Shown in pieces: positions 1-6,217 of a stretch of 10,219 bases of DNA. Within the stretch, counting starts at the first letter, position 1, and every line of letters begins with the position of its first letter. The position numbers were made by a program, and so were the translations under genes. The notes under the pieces are model-generated. The model was not told the origin of the DNA. It worked only from the letters and a program-made list of their open reading frames with translations, and did no database searches. The DNA is taken from NCBI GenBank assembly GCA_041581135.1, contig JBFGCM010000111.1:1-10219 (forward strand). Direction: 5' to 3'. Origin of the DNA: JBFGCM01 sp041581135 (GTDB lineage Bacteria > Actinomycetota > Acidimicrobiia > Spongiisociales > UBA5794).

Positions 1-203
1 AGGGACTCGAGACCAGCATGGTCAGCAAGTTGGAGAACGCTCAGCGGAACTTCGAGGATGGGGACGTCGATGGAGCCATAGACAAGCTGACGTCGTTGCT
101 GGCGCAGATCGATGCCCAAGCCGGCAAGAGGCTGGACGAGGACGAGGCCATCACACTCCGGACGGCCGTTCAAGCCATGTTGGACGCCATCGCACCCACA
201 TAG
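1..203 (+). CDS. C-terminal end of a protein truncated by the window edge (helical tail domain)
   Basis: The reading frame is open from the first bases (in-frame residues GLETS precede the first ATG at 18) to a TAG ending at 203, so the ATG is probably internal and the gene starts left of the window. The visible 66 residues are strongly helical: a segment like SMVSKLENAQRNFEDGDVDG followed by AIDKLTSLLAQIDAQAGKRL and a final helix near AVQAMLDAI. This resembles the tail found at the C-terminus of many large secreted or surface proteins of actinobacteria and relatives (L-x-KL-x-A at the start, Q-x-GK-x-L in the middle). That assignment is from memory of the family pattern, and the function of the main body cannot be seen. 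It reads toward the integrase remnant. A stand-alone 61-residue protein starting at 18 is possible, but no good ribosome binding site precedes that ATG. Confidence 0.6.
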   Translation, partial: GLETSMVSKLENAQRNFEDGDVDGAIDKLTSLLAQIDAQAGKRLDEDEAITLRTAVQAMLDAIAPT

Positions 204-235
204 GCCCGGGCGACCCAGGGACCGCCCGCAAGCGC

Positions 236-1041
236 ATCATGCAAAGATGTGGTCGGCTGATCGCTCCGGGTGACGTCCGAGCATGGGTAGCCGACCTCGT
301 GGATCGCGGCTACTCACCTTCCACTGTCTGGCGCGCCTACACACTGCTGCAGGTAACACTCGACATCGCGTCGACGACCAGATGATCCCGAGCTCGCCGG
401 GTCGCAACATCTCGCTGCCCAAGATCGAACAAACCGAGAACGGTTCCTCTCGATCGAGGAAGTCGACGAACTCGCAGACGATGCACCCGAGGTACCGGGT
501 CTTCGTCCTGACCGGCGCCTATACGGGCCTCAGACCCGGCGAGCTGGCCGCCTTGCGGGTTGATCGACTCGACCTGCTGCGACGCCAGCTACGTGTAGAG
601 GAGCCGATCAAGACGGCTGCCGCCGCCGCACGGTGACGTTCCCGAGCTTCCTCGGCGACGAGTTCGCAGCGCACCTCGCCAACCATCCGGCCGACGACGG
701 TCGGGGGTTCGCTGGACCGGATGGCGGCCCACTTCGGCTGACGCTGTTTCGTCGCCGATGCTGGTAGCCCGGCCGTCGAGGGTTCAGTGGGTGCCCCAAT
801 GCGTCCACACGACCTCCGCTACACCCATGTGGCGCTCCTCATCGCGGCTGGGGAGGACCCGCATGTCATCTCGAAGCGGCACGCCTCGATTCGCACGACG
901 GACGACACGCACGGACACCTCCTCGAGGGCCGCGACCGCCAAGCTGCGGATGTTCTCGAGGAAGCCCGGACTCGATCTCGTGCGGCCCAGATGCGGCCCA
1001 AACGCCCCCAAGCGTTTCGGAGCTCCCCACCAAATAGCTGA
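236..1041 (+). pseudogene. Decayed tyrosine recombinase (phage-type integrase) next to tRNA-Ala
   Basis: Pieces of one integrase can be read in order but in changing frames. The N-terminal SAM-like DNA-binding part reads DVRAWVADLVDRGYSPSTV from 272 until a TGA at 383. SSPGRNISLPKIEQTEN is in a second frame. RFLSIEEVDELADDAPE starts at 441 in a third. YTGLRPGELAALRVDRLD carries the first catalytic Arg (codon 532-534). RTVTFPSFLGDEFAAHLA follows from about 627 until a TAG at 765. The C-terminal catalytic piece has the H-x-L-R box as HDLRYTH (codons 808-828) and ends at the TGA at 1041. At least five frame changes are needed. In the final motif, usually TLDTYGHL, the sequence reads TDDTHGHL, so the nucleophilic Tyr is His (codon 910-912), and the usual LGH before the SIRTT segment is shortened. 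Its position beside the 3' end of a tRNA gene fits an element that integrated there. The start is approximate and the gene cannot make an active recombinase. Confidence 0.88.
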
Positions 1042-1065
1042 AACCCGTTGCAGCGCAACGGGTTT
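1041..1065 (-). terminator. Hairpin terminator after tRNA-Ala
   Basis: A perfect inverted repeat: AAACCCGTTG at 1041-1050 and CAACGGGTTT at 1056-1065. One more C-G pair (1051/1055) gives an 11-bp stem with a 3-nt AGC loop. Read on the minus strand it lies 6 nt after the tRNA 3' end and finishes GGGTTT, a short T run, so it fits an intrinsic terminator of the nadD-lcp-rsfS-tRNA transcript. It also has A/T ends on the other strand and could stop transcription coming from the integrase side. Confidence 0.75.
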
Positions 1066-1071
1066 CGTGGG

Positions 1072-1145
1072 TGGAGCTGACGGGAATTGAACCCGTGACC
1101 TCTTGCATGCCATGCAAGCGCTCTGCCGAACTGAGCTACAGCCCC
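1072..1145 (-). tRNA. tRNA-Ala (anticodon GGC)
   Basis: The reverse complement folds as a standard cloverleaf of 74 nt. The acceptor stem GGGGCTG pairs with CAGCTCC (one G-U pair) with discriminator A. The D-arm contains AGCTCAG. The anticodon stem CTTGC/GCAAG encloses loop ATGGCAT with anticodon GGC (1111-1109), and the T-arm is ACGGG-TTCAATT-CCCGT. The 3' CCA is not encoded; the bases after the discriminator are CCCACG. The gene begins 17 nt after the rsfS stop on the same strand and is followed by a strong hairpin, so it may be co-transcribed with rsfS and cut out. Its 3' end faces the integrase remnant, making this tRNA the probable attachment site of the lost element. Confidence 0.96.
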
Positions 1146-1162
1146 GAGGGCGCGGCAGTGTA

Positions 1163-1576
1163 TCAGGCTTCGGCGGCAGCCGATTCGAAGGTCAACCGGG
1201 GCGCGTCGCCCCACAGACGCTCCAAGTCGTAGTACCGGCGGGTCTCGTCGTCGAAGACGTGGATCACCAGATCGCCGTAGTCGAGGAGCACCCAACGGGC
1301 GTCCTCCAACCCCTCGCGCCGTAGCGGCTTCACGCCGCGTTCGGCCTTGAGCGCTTCCTCGGCGACATCGATGAGCGTCTTGACGTGGCGGTTGGACGTG
1401 CCTGTGGCGATGAGGAACACGTCGGTGATGACCAGGTGGTCCGACACATCCAGGAGCACGATCCCGAGACCCTTCTTCTCGTCCATGGCGCGCGCTGCAA
1501 TCGTGGCGCTCGTGACGCTGGAGTCGTGTGCAGTGATGTGGCTAGCCCTCCCCGGCCGGCATGTCGGCGCCGACAA
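1163..1576 (-). CDS. rsfS: Ribosome silencing factor RsfS
   Basis: RsfS (the former DUF143/YbeB/Iojap family) binds ribosomal protein L14 (uL14) on the large subunit and blocks joining with the small subunit, slowing translation in starvation. The core is clear: GIVLLDVSDHLVITDVFLIA, then TGTSNRHVKTLIDVAEEA, a WVLLDYGDLVIHVFDDETR segment, and YYDLERLWGDAP near the end, as in family members of about 105-130 residues. The start is uncertain. The listed start is a TTG at 1576, which overlaps the upstream gene by 35 nt. The only ATG (1486) would remove the conserved N-terminal helix TIAARAMDEK seen in actinobacterial homologues, and neither has a clear ribosome binding site, so coupling to the preceding gene is likely. 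It is the last protein gene before tRNA-Ala. Confidence 0.93.
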   Translation of the reverse strand: MSAPTCRPGRASHITAHDSSVTSATIAARAMDEKKGLGIVLLDVSDHLVITDVFLIATGTSNRHVKTLIDVAEEALKAERGVKPLRREGLEDARWVLLDYGDLVIHVFDDETRRYYDLERLWGDAPRLTFESAAAEA

Positions 1577-3047
1577 TGATACTGACGTCTACGACGCCAG
1601 ACGGCGCCCGGACCTCCAGCAGCAGCTCACCGGTGCCGAGCACCGTGATCACGTTGGCGGCGTCATTGCGGTGCTCCCGGCCTTGGCCGATGACCAGAGT
1701 CTCCTCGTATGTGAAGGCGTCTGCGTTGTCGGTCTTGACCACGCGGAACCCCTTCAGGATCAGGTTCTCGGCAACGGTCCGCGTCGTGAGGATGCGACCG
1801 TTGCCATTGAGGATCTCGACCCGGGGCCGGTCGCCTTCTCTGAACCGGAGGTGGGCCAGGGTGCGATCCACGAACGCGTCCACCTCCGACCCGGTGAGCT
1901 TGAAGCCCTCCTCTGTGCCGCGGGCGGCCACCCGGGTCACCGGGATGATCGTGATGCGTCGCTCGTCCGACCCCGCAGCCGCGGCGATGGTGCCGGTGAC
2001 GTCGGTGCGGTCGATGCCCGCGTGCATCGCCAACCGCTCGGTGACGGCTGCGTTGTCCGCAGCCTCGGCCAGGATCCCCTCCCACACCGCCGCCTGGCGC
2101 TCCAGCCACTCGATGGGTGTTGACGATCCCTGCTCCTCCATCAGCCCGGCGGCGGCGGCCGCGGTCCGCTGCAATCGGCCCGGCTGGGCGACGACACGTT
2201 CGATGTCACCCTCGGTGACCGTGAGCGCGGTCGGCAGATCCACCACGATGGGCCCGCCCAAGGCCCGCTCCAGGTCGCCCGGCCCCAGCACCAGCGTCGA
2301 GTCGATACGCACCCCGAGCGCGTTCTGCAGCGTCAGGGAGAGCAGCTCCGGCCCTTCGAACTCCGTGGCCAGCTCGATGGGGAAGTCACCGTACCCCGGC
2401 AGTATCTCGAACAGCCCGGGTGGTACCAGAGTGAGCGTCACCTCGCCGTCGGGCGACAGAGCGAGCAGCGCGATCGAGGTGGCGCGACTGGCTTCGTCGA
2501 CTGAAACGATGAGCACGGACTCCGAGCCGGGAAGCCGGCGTTGCTCGGCGATCTGCTGTTCCGGCAATCCGGCGGCGATCACCTGGAGCTCCGACGTCCA
2601 CTCGCGCCACTGATCCTCGGCACTGTCGGCGATCTCACCGGCCACATCGCTCAGGCCGGAGGCCGCGCCGACGGCAACGGCGATGACCGCCAGCACCACG
2701 GCCACCCCCGCCGCCAGGAGGAGCACCTGTTGCCACGCAATGCGCCGTCGCTGTTGCACCGGACGGGGCAGCGGCGCCTCGTCGGGCTCGGTGTCGGACT
2801 CCTCGACATCCGGACCGTCCCCGCCGTCACCGGCACCCTCCGGATCGTCGGCCTCTCCCGCCTCCTCGTCGCGGACGTCGGCAGCGTCCGACTCGTCTTC
2901 CGTCCCGTCGACCGCCACTGCCTCCGCGTCGAGACCGTCCTCGCCGTCGGCTTCGATCTCTTCGACTGTGGGGGGCGGCTTCGGGGCTCTGCCCGGCAAC
3001 TCAGGCAGCTCCGGGGGCCACGTCGCGTCGTCGTCCCACTCAGTCAT
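1542..3047 (-). CDS. Membrane-anchored LCP-like protein with LytR C-terminal domain
   Basis: A 501-residue envelope protein, predicted from three parts. Residues about 27-92 are a very acidic, low-complexity cytoplasmic tail. A basic stretch (RPVQQRRR, 95-102) precedes one membrane helix at about 104-129. The exterior holds a divergent LytR-CpsA-Psr-like region (about 177-290, with SVLIVSVDE, ILPGYGDFPIELA and LSLTLQNALGVRIDS) and a LytR_C-type domain (about 407-495, RVEILNGNGRILTTRTVAEN). LCP enzymes attach wall glycopolymers to peptidoglycan. Here the usual IPRD stretch reads LVPPGL and the RSDT motif is absent, so catalysis is doubtful. The start at 3047 is chosen because AGGAG (3054-3058) lies 6 nt upstream and an 8-nt overlap with the nadD stop shows coupling. 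An LCP-like gene between nadD and rsfS is, from memory, a common actinobacterial arrangement. Confidence 0.85.
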   Translation of the reverse strand: MTEWDDDATWPPELPELPGRAPKPPPTVEEIEADGEDGLDAEAVAVDGTEDESDAADVRDEEAGEADDPEGAGDGGDGPDVEESDTEPDEAPLPRPVQQRRRIAWQQVLLLAAGVAVVLAVIAVAVGAASGLSDVAGEIADSAEDQWREWTSELQVIAAGLPEQQIAEQRRLPGSESVLIVSVDEASRATSIALLALSPDGEVTLTLVPPGLFEILPGYGDFPIELATEFEGPELLSLTLQNALGVRIDSTLVLGPGDLERALGGPIVVDLPTALTVTEGDIERVVAQPGRLQRTAAAAAGLMEEQGSSTPIEWLERQAAVWEGILAEAADNAAVTERLAMHAGIDRTDVTGTIAAAAGSDERRITIIPVTRVAARGTEEGFKLTGSEVDAFVDRTLAHLRFREGDRPRVEILNGNGRILTTRTVAENLILKGFRVVKTDNADAFTYEETLVIGQGREHRNDAANVITVLGTGELLLEVRAPSGVVDVSIIVGADMPAGEG

Positions 3048-3639
3048 CGACGGCTCCTGACGCCGTCGGAACGGCCCCGTAGAGGGCATGCTCCTGGATG
3101 TAGCGCCACGCCCCGTCCGGTACCAAGAAACGGAGACTCTCACCCCGCTGTGCCCGGTCACGGAGGTCGGTACTCGAGATGGGGAGCGGAGGCACGTCGA
3201 GCCAGGTGATGGGAGCATCCACGGCGGCCTCGACCTCGGCACGGGGGGTTCCCAAGCGCTCCATCACGGCGATCCGGGCTCGGCTGCGGATGCGCGACCA
3301 GTCCTTCCACGTGGGCACGCCGACGGCGGCATCTGATCCCAGGACCAGCGTCACCGCATCGTCGGGAAACTCGTCGAGGGTGTCGACGGTGTAGGTCCAC
3401 CCGTCACGCCGCACCTCGCGATCGTCCGCAGTGAAGTACCCCACGTCGATGATCGCGCGGCGGGTCATCTCCCAGCGGTGTTCTGCATGGCTCACCTGCT
3501 GGTTCGCCTTCTGCCAGGGAGCCCCTGCCGGGATGAAGCTGACCACCTCGAGGCCGAGTTGGCGATACGCCGCCTCTCCGGCGACGAGATGGGCGATGTG
3601 CGGCGGGTCGAAGGTTCCGCCGAGGATGCCGCGCTGCAC
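3040..3639 (-). CDS. nadD: Nicotinate-nucleotide adenylyltransferase NadD
   Basis: NadD transfers AMP from ATP to nicotinic acid mononucleotide, giving deamido-NAD+, an essential cytoplasmic step of NAD synthesis. The 199-residue product has the nucleotidyltransferase signature GILGGTFDPPHIAHL (residues 4-18, with the H-x-x-H pair), LVLGSD (98-103) and the ISSTDLR motif (154-160) of the ATP site. The ending FLVPDGAWRYIQEHALYG is typical of the family, and the length is normal. The start is GTG at 3639; no in-frame start lies upstream and the ribosome binding site is weak, so expression may depend on translation of the overlapping upstream M23-like frame. The stop overlaps the start of the LCP-like gene by 8 nt. 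Confidence 0.96.
   Translation of the reverse strand: MQRGILGGTFDPPHIAHLVAGEAAYRQLGLEVVSFIPAGAPWQKANQQVSHAEHRWEMTRRAIIDVGYFTADDREVRRDGWTYTVDTLDEFPDDAVTLVLGSDAAVGVPTWKDWSRIRSRARIAVMERLGTPRAEVEAAVDAPITWLDVPPLPISSTDLRDRAQRGESLRFLVPDGAWRYIQEHALYGAVPTASGAVDD
3054..3058 (-). promoter_or_regulatory. Ribosome binding site fixing the LCP-like gene start
   Basis: AGGAG on the minus strand, 6 nt before the ATG at 3047 and inside the last codons of nadD. It decides between this start and the longer open frame reaching 3242, which would run about 200 nt into nadD and has no such signal. Confidence 0.75.
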
Positions 3640-4147
3640 GCCCGGCAGGATAGGCGCGAGCGGGACGGAAGCCCACGGTTGGCGGCCCGGCGAGGCTCAG
3701 CCCGGCGACGGCGTCATCGCAGCGCAACGCCAGCGAGGGATCGACGTAGCGCCCGCCGATTCGCACCGAGAAGTGCACCGCCGCCACATTGTGCGCCAGC
3801 CCGGCGGTGCCGACGATGCCACCGGCGACGACCGTCTCCCCCACTGTCAGGACGACACCGGCGAGATAGCTGTAAGAGGTGCGTAGGCCACCGCCGTGAT
3901 CGATGGTCACCGAGAGCCTGCCGGCCACCGAGCCGGCGAATGACACGGTGCCTTCACCGGATGCTGCGACCCTCTCCCCGGGGGAGGCGGCGAAGTCCAC
4001 ACCCCAATGCCCGCCATAGCGACCCTCGGGTGCGAACCCGGCGACGATGGCGCCCGGGACCGGGGGCTGGAGGCACCACGGCGCGGCAGAGGCGTCACCC
4101 ACCGGCACCAACGCAGGCGCTACCAGCAACAGGACCACAAAGCGCAT
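3404..4147 (-). CDS. Secreted M23 (LytM-type) peptidase-like protein, catalytic histidines missing
   Basis: Residues 1-21 (MRFVVLLLVA to DASA) form a signal peptide, so the product is secreted. Residues about 29-142 form a LytM/M23 domain. The zinc site is kept: H47 and D51 in GHWGVDFA and H125 in VHFSVR. The two positions usually held by catalytic histidines are Y94 (TSYSYLAG in place of the Y-x-H-L motif) and A123 (AVHF in place of H-x-H-F). The domain ends normally with YVDPSLAL. I recall similar actinobacterial secreted M23 proteins with the same losses, so a binding or activator role is more likely than hydrolysis. The frame then runs a further ~105 residues to a TGA at 3404, the last 236 nt inside nadD, giving an Arg-rich unrelated tail. 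The true end may be near 3697-3716 if there is a frame error. The ATG at 4147 was preferred to a TTG at 4159 because it starts the signal peptide. Confidence 0.75.
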   Translation of the reverse strand: MRFVVLLLVAPALVPVGDASAAPWCLQPPVPGAIVAGFAPEGRYGGHWGVDFAASPGERVAASGEGTVSFAGSVAGRLSVTIDHGGGLRTSYSYLAGVVLTVGETVVAGGIVGTAGLAHNVAAVHFSVRIGGRYVDPSLALRCDDAVAGLSLAGPPTVGFRPARAYPAGRAARHPRRNLRPAAHRPSRRRRGGVSPTRPRGGQLHPGRGSLAEGEPAGEPCRTPLGDDPPRDHRRGVLHCGRSRGAA

Positions 4148-4225
4148 CGGCTCCACCAAACGTGCGCCGAGCTCCGCGCCACCACCATACGCGGCGCCGA
4201 TGACAGGGGGTAGATGTCTGCGGAC

Positions 4226-4239
4226 GCGCCGATCGGCGC
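4226..4239. repeat. 14-bp perfect palindrome in the M23 upstream region
   Basis: GCGCCGATCGGCGC lies in the 137-nt gap (4148-4284) between the response regulator and the M23-like gene. It could be an operator or a hairpin ending the regulator transcript, but no T run follows. Nearer the M23 gene a TATGGT (minus strand, 4189-4184) could be a -10 box, but I see no matching -35. Nothing else is evident in this gap. Confidence 0.35.
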
Positions 4240-4284
4240 AGCTGTAGTCAGCCCATCAATTCTCGGTGGGAAGGGGCGGCGGCC

Positions 4285-4671
4285 TCAGATGACGGAGGCG
4301 ACGGCGCCTTCGACGAGCTCTTGGGCGACCCGCCGCAGGTCGTTGGGACGGAACGGCTTGGTGAGGAATGCGTCGGCGCCACCCCGGTCGGCGCGCTCCC
4401 TCGTCTCCTCCTGGGCATGTGCCGTCAGCACGAGCACTGTCAGCTGCTGGGTGCGGTCGTCGGTACGGAGCCGCTGCAGGACCTCCCAGCCGTCCATGCG
4501 GGGAAGGCCGACGTCCAAGATCATGAGATCGGGCGGATCCTCGAGGGCCGCTTCGAGACCGGTGGGACCGTCGTCACGGGTCTCCACCACGAAGCCGGCC
4601 GGACGCAAGCACACCTCGATCAGGCGCTGGATGACCTGTGAATCCTCGACTACCAACACTCGCTTGCTCAC
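4285..4671 (-). CDS. Single-domain response regulator (CheY-like receiver)
   Basis: The 128-residue product is one receiver domain without an output domain. Residues expected of an active receiver are present: acidic pair E9-D10 (VLVVEDSQ), phosphoacceptor D53 (DLMILDVGLPRMDGW), T83 (VLVLTAHA) and K105 (FLTKPF). It should be phosphorylated at D53 by a histidine kinase and then act by protein contact. No kinase or partner gene is in the window, so its pathway is unknown. The GTG start at 4671 is fixed by a strong ribosome binding site, GGAGGAGG at 4684-4677, 5 nt upstream. It follows the VWA gene on the same strand by 93 nt, a gap that contains an inverted repeat. Confidence 0.95.
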   Translation of the reverse strand: MSKRVLVVEDSQVIQRLIEVCLRPAGFVVETRDDGPTGLEAALEDPPDLMILDVGLPRMDGWEVLQRLRTDDRTQQLTVLVLTAHAQEETRERADRGGADAFLTKPFRPNDLRRVAQELVEGAVASVI

Positions 4672-4676
4672 TCGAG

Positions 4677-4684
4677 CCTCCTCC
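4677..4684 (-). promoter_or_regulatory. Strong ribosome binding site of the response regulator
   Basis: GGAGGAGG, 5 nt upstream of the GTG start at 4671. It is the strongest Shine-Dalgarno match in the window and supports the GTG start. Confidence 0.8.
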
Positions 4685-4693
4685 AGGGGGCGC

Positions 4694-4731
4694 TACCACA
4701 CTGGGTTGCCGCTTAACTACTCAGAGTGGTA
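4694..4731. repeat. Imperfect inverted repeat upstream of the response regulator
   Basis: TACCACACTG at 4694-4703 and CAGAGTGGTA at 4722-4731 pair at 9 of 10 positions around an 18-nt spacer. The pair sits in the 93-nt gap between the VWA stop and the regulator start. It could be a regulator binding site or an attenuating hairpin; no T run follows, which argues against an intrinsic terminator. Confidence 0.45.
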
Positions 4732-4764
4732 TCGGCAGAACCTGGGTGCCCTTGAGCGGATCGT

Positions 4765-6210
4765 TCACACCGGGGCCGGCGCCAGGGATGCCCGCAACGC
4801 CACGGCTTCCACGAACCGTTCCAGCTGACGCAGAGTGCGGACTTCGAACACGGCGTCGCAGTGCGGACGGTAGGCCGACATGATCGAGTCGCCGGTGTTC
4901 CAGTAGCGACGGGGCTCGGGATTGAGCCACAACACCGTCCGCGCCGCCGATGCGAGCTGCTCGAGGACCCACTCCCCGGATTCGCGGTAGTTGTTGCGGG
5001 CATCGCCAGTGATGATCACCGTGCTGCGCGGCGTCACATCGGCGCCGTACTGCTCCCAGAACTGCGCCAGGGAATGGCCGTAATCCGAATGGCCGTCTTG
5101 CCACACGATGCGCGCTTCCCGGCTCAGCGCCGCCAAGGCGTCGGCGAAGTCTGCCTCTGGCGTGAAGTAGTCGGTGACCTCATCGAGCGCATCGATGAAG
5201 GCGAACGAGCGCACCCGAGAGAACTGGTGAGCGATGGCATAGACGAGTTGCAGGGTGAACTTGGCGAACGTCGCCATCGACCCCGACACGTCACACAGCA
5301 TGAACAGCTCCGGCTTGGATCGGCGCGGGGGTTTGAACTTGGGATCGAGCAGCACCCCACCGTGGGACAGCGAGCGGCGAATGGTGCGACGGACGTCGAG
5401 GCGACCCCGCCGGCCATGACGGCGGAGCTGGGCCAGCCGGGCGGCGAGCTTCCGAGCCAGGGGGCGCACCATGCGCTCGATCTCGGCGAGCTCCTCCCGG
5501 GTGGCATGCATCAGATCGAGGTCTTCCACGAGAGGCCGTCGCAACGTCTTGGCCACCGCCGCCGCTCCCCGATCGGCCACCAAGCGCCGTACGATCTCAC
5601 GGCGTAGCTCCTTGGTGAACTCGTCCATGGACGCCTCCACCCGGCGCCGGCGCAACCGACCGTCGAGTCCGTCCCCCGACCCCGCTTCGTCCAGGAGGCG
5701 GGAGCGAACGCGGTCGACATCGAGCTGACGCAACACCCGGTAGAGGTAATAGCGCCCGCCCACGGGGCGACCAGGCTCCATGCCGGCGAGACGCTCCACG
5801 GCGCGGCGCACGACGTCGAGCATGGCGGCTCGGTCGCCACCCGCCAGCGCCGCCACGAGGGCATCTGCCAGCTCCTCTGCCGATGGGTCGCCGTGGGACT
5901 CAGACTCGCCGCCCTCCCCACTGCCCACGCCCCCGGCGCCGGTGGGGAGCATCTGCGCCGTCGCCGCCGCATTGGTCCCTGGTTCGCCCGCAGCCGGTGT
6001 GAGCCCGAAGTACACATCGAAGGCCACATCGAACGCGGCGCGGTGACGGTGGTTCTTGACCATGGTGGCTGCCAGGGCCTCCTGGACGGCCCGGCGGTCG
6101 GCGATGTCGACCACGCCCAATGCGTGGCCGGCGTCGAGCGCCTCGACCATGGACACGGGTATGCCAACGGCACGCAGCTCGTCGACGAACCCGGCCAGCG
6201 TCCCGATCAC
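4765..6210 (-). CDS. CoxE-like von Willebrand factor A domain protein
   Basis: A 481-residue protein of the VWA/CoxE-like family. The N-terminal region (1-70) is helical. Residues about 75-110 are a flexible Gly/Ser/Glu-rich linker, and 115-270 are helical and rich in Arg. The VWA domain runs from about 300 to 470. Its metal-ion site is intact: D307-x-S309-x-S311 (LCDVSGSM) and the TGDARNN loop with D403. Such proteins are cytoplasmic partners of MoxR ATPases and help assemble or insert cofactors in client complexes; in carboxydotrophs the CoxD/CoxE pair matures CO dehydrogenase. Here the MoxR gene ends only 7 nt upstream, so the pair is surely co-transcribed. The GTG start at 6210 is preceded by GGGGTGA. 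No cox structural genes are visible, so the client is unknown. Confidence 0.92.
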   Translation of the reverse strand: MIGTLAGFVDELRAVGIPVSMVEALDAGHALGVVDIADRRAVQEALAATMVKNHRHRAAFDVAFDVYFGLTPAAGEPGTNAAATAQMLPTGAGGVGSGEGGESESHGDPSAEELADALVAALAGGDRAAMLDVVRRAVERLAGMEPGRPVGGRYYLYRVLRQLDVDRVRSRLLDEAGSGDGLDGRLRRRRVEASMDEFTKELRREIVRRLVADRGAAAVAKTLRRPLVEDLDLMHATREELAEIERMVRPLARKLAARLAQLRRHGRRGRLDVRRTIRRSLSHGGVLLDPKFKPPRRSKPELFMLCDVSGSMATFAKFTLQLVYAIAHQFSRVRSFAFIDALDEVTDYFTPEADFADALAALSREARIVWQDGHSDYGHSLAQFWEQYGADVTPRSTVIITGDARNNYRESGEWVLEQLASAARTVLWLNPEPRRYWNTGDSIMSAYRPHCDAVFEVRTLRQLERFVEAVALRASLAPAPV

Positions 6211-6217
6211 CGTACGA

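Noticed and set aside
784..1295. Open frames reading through the tRNA on both strands
   Set aside because: They translate the tRNA gene and the integrase remnant in other frames; several share the same tRNA-derived residues and none has a family pattern.
1563..1574. 12-bp palindrome GTCGGCGCCGAC
   Set aside because: It lies within codons of the LCP-like gene (VGAD region), and short GC palindromes arise readily in such DNA; no flanking signal supports a site.
1561..2613. 350-codon plus-strand open frame
   Set aside because: It is antisense to the LCP-like gene, has a Ser/Arg/Pro-rich composition typical of shadow frames in high-GC DNA and no recognisable domain or ribosome binding site.
3478..4203. 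241-codon plus-strand open frame
   Set aside because: It is antisense to nadD and the M23-like gene; the product is Arg/Pro-rich with no domain, as expected for a shadow.
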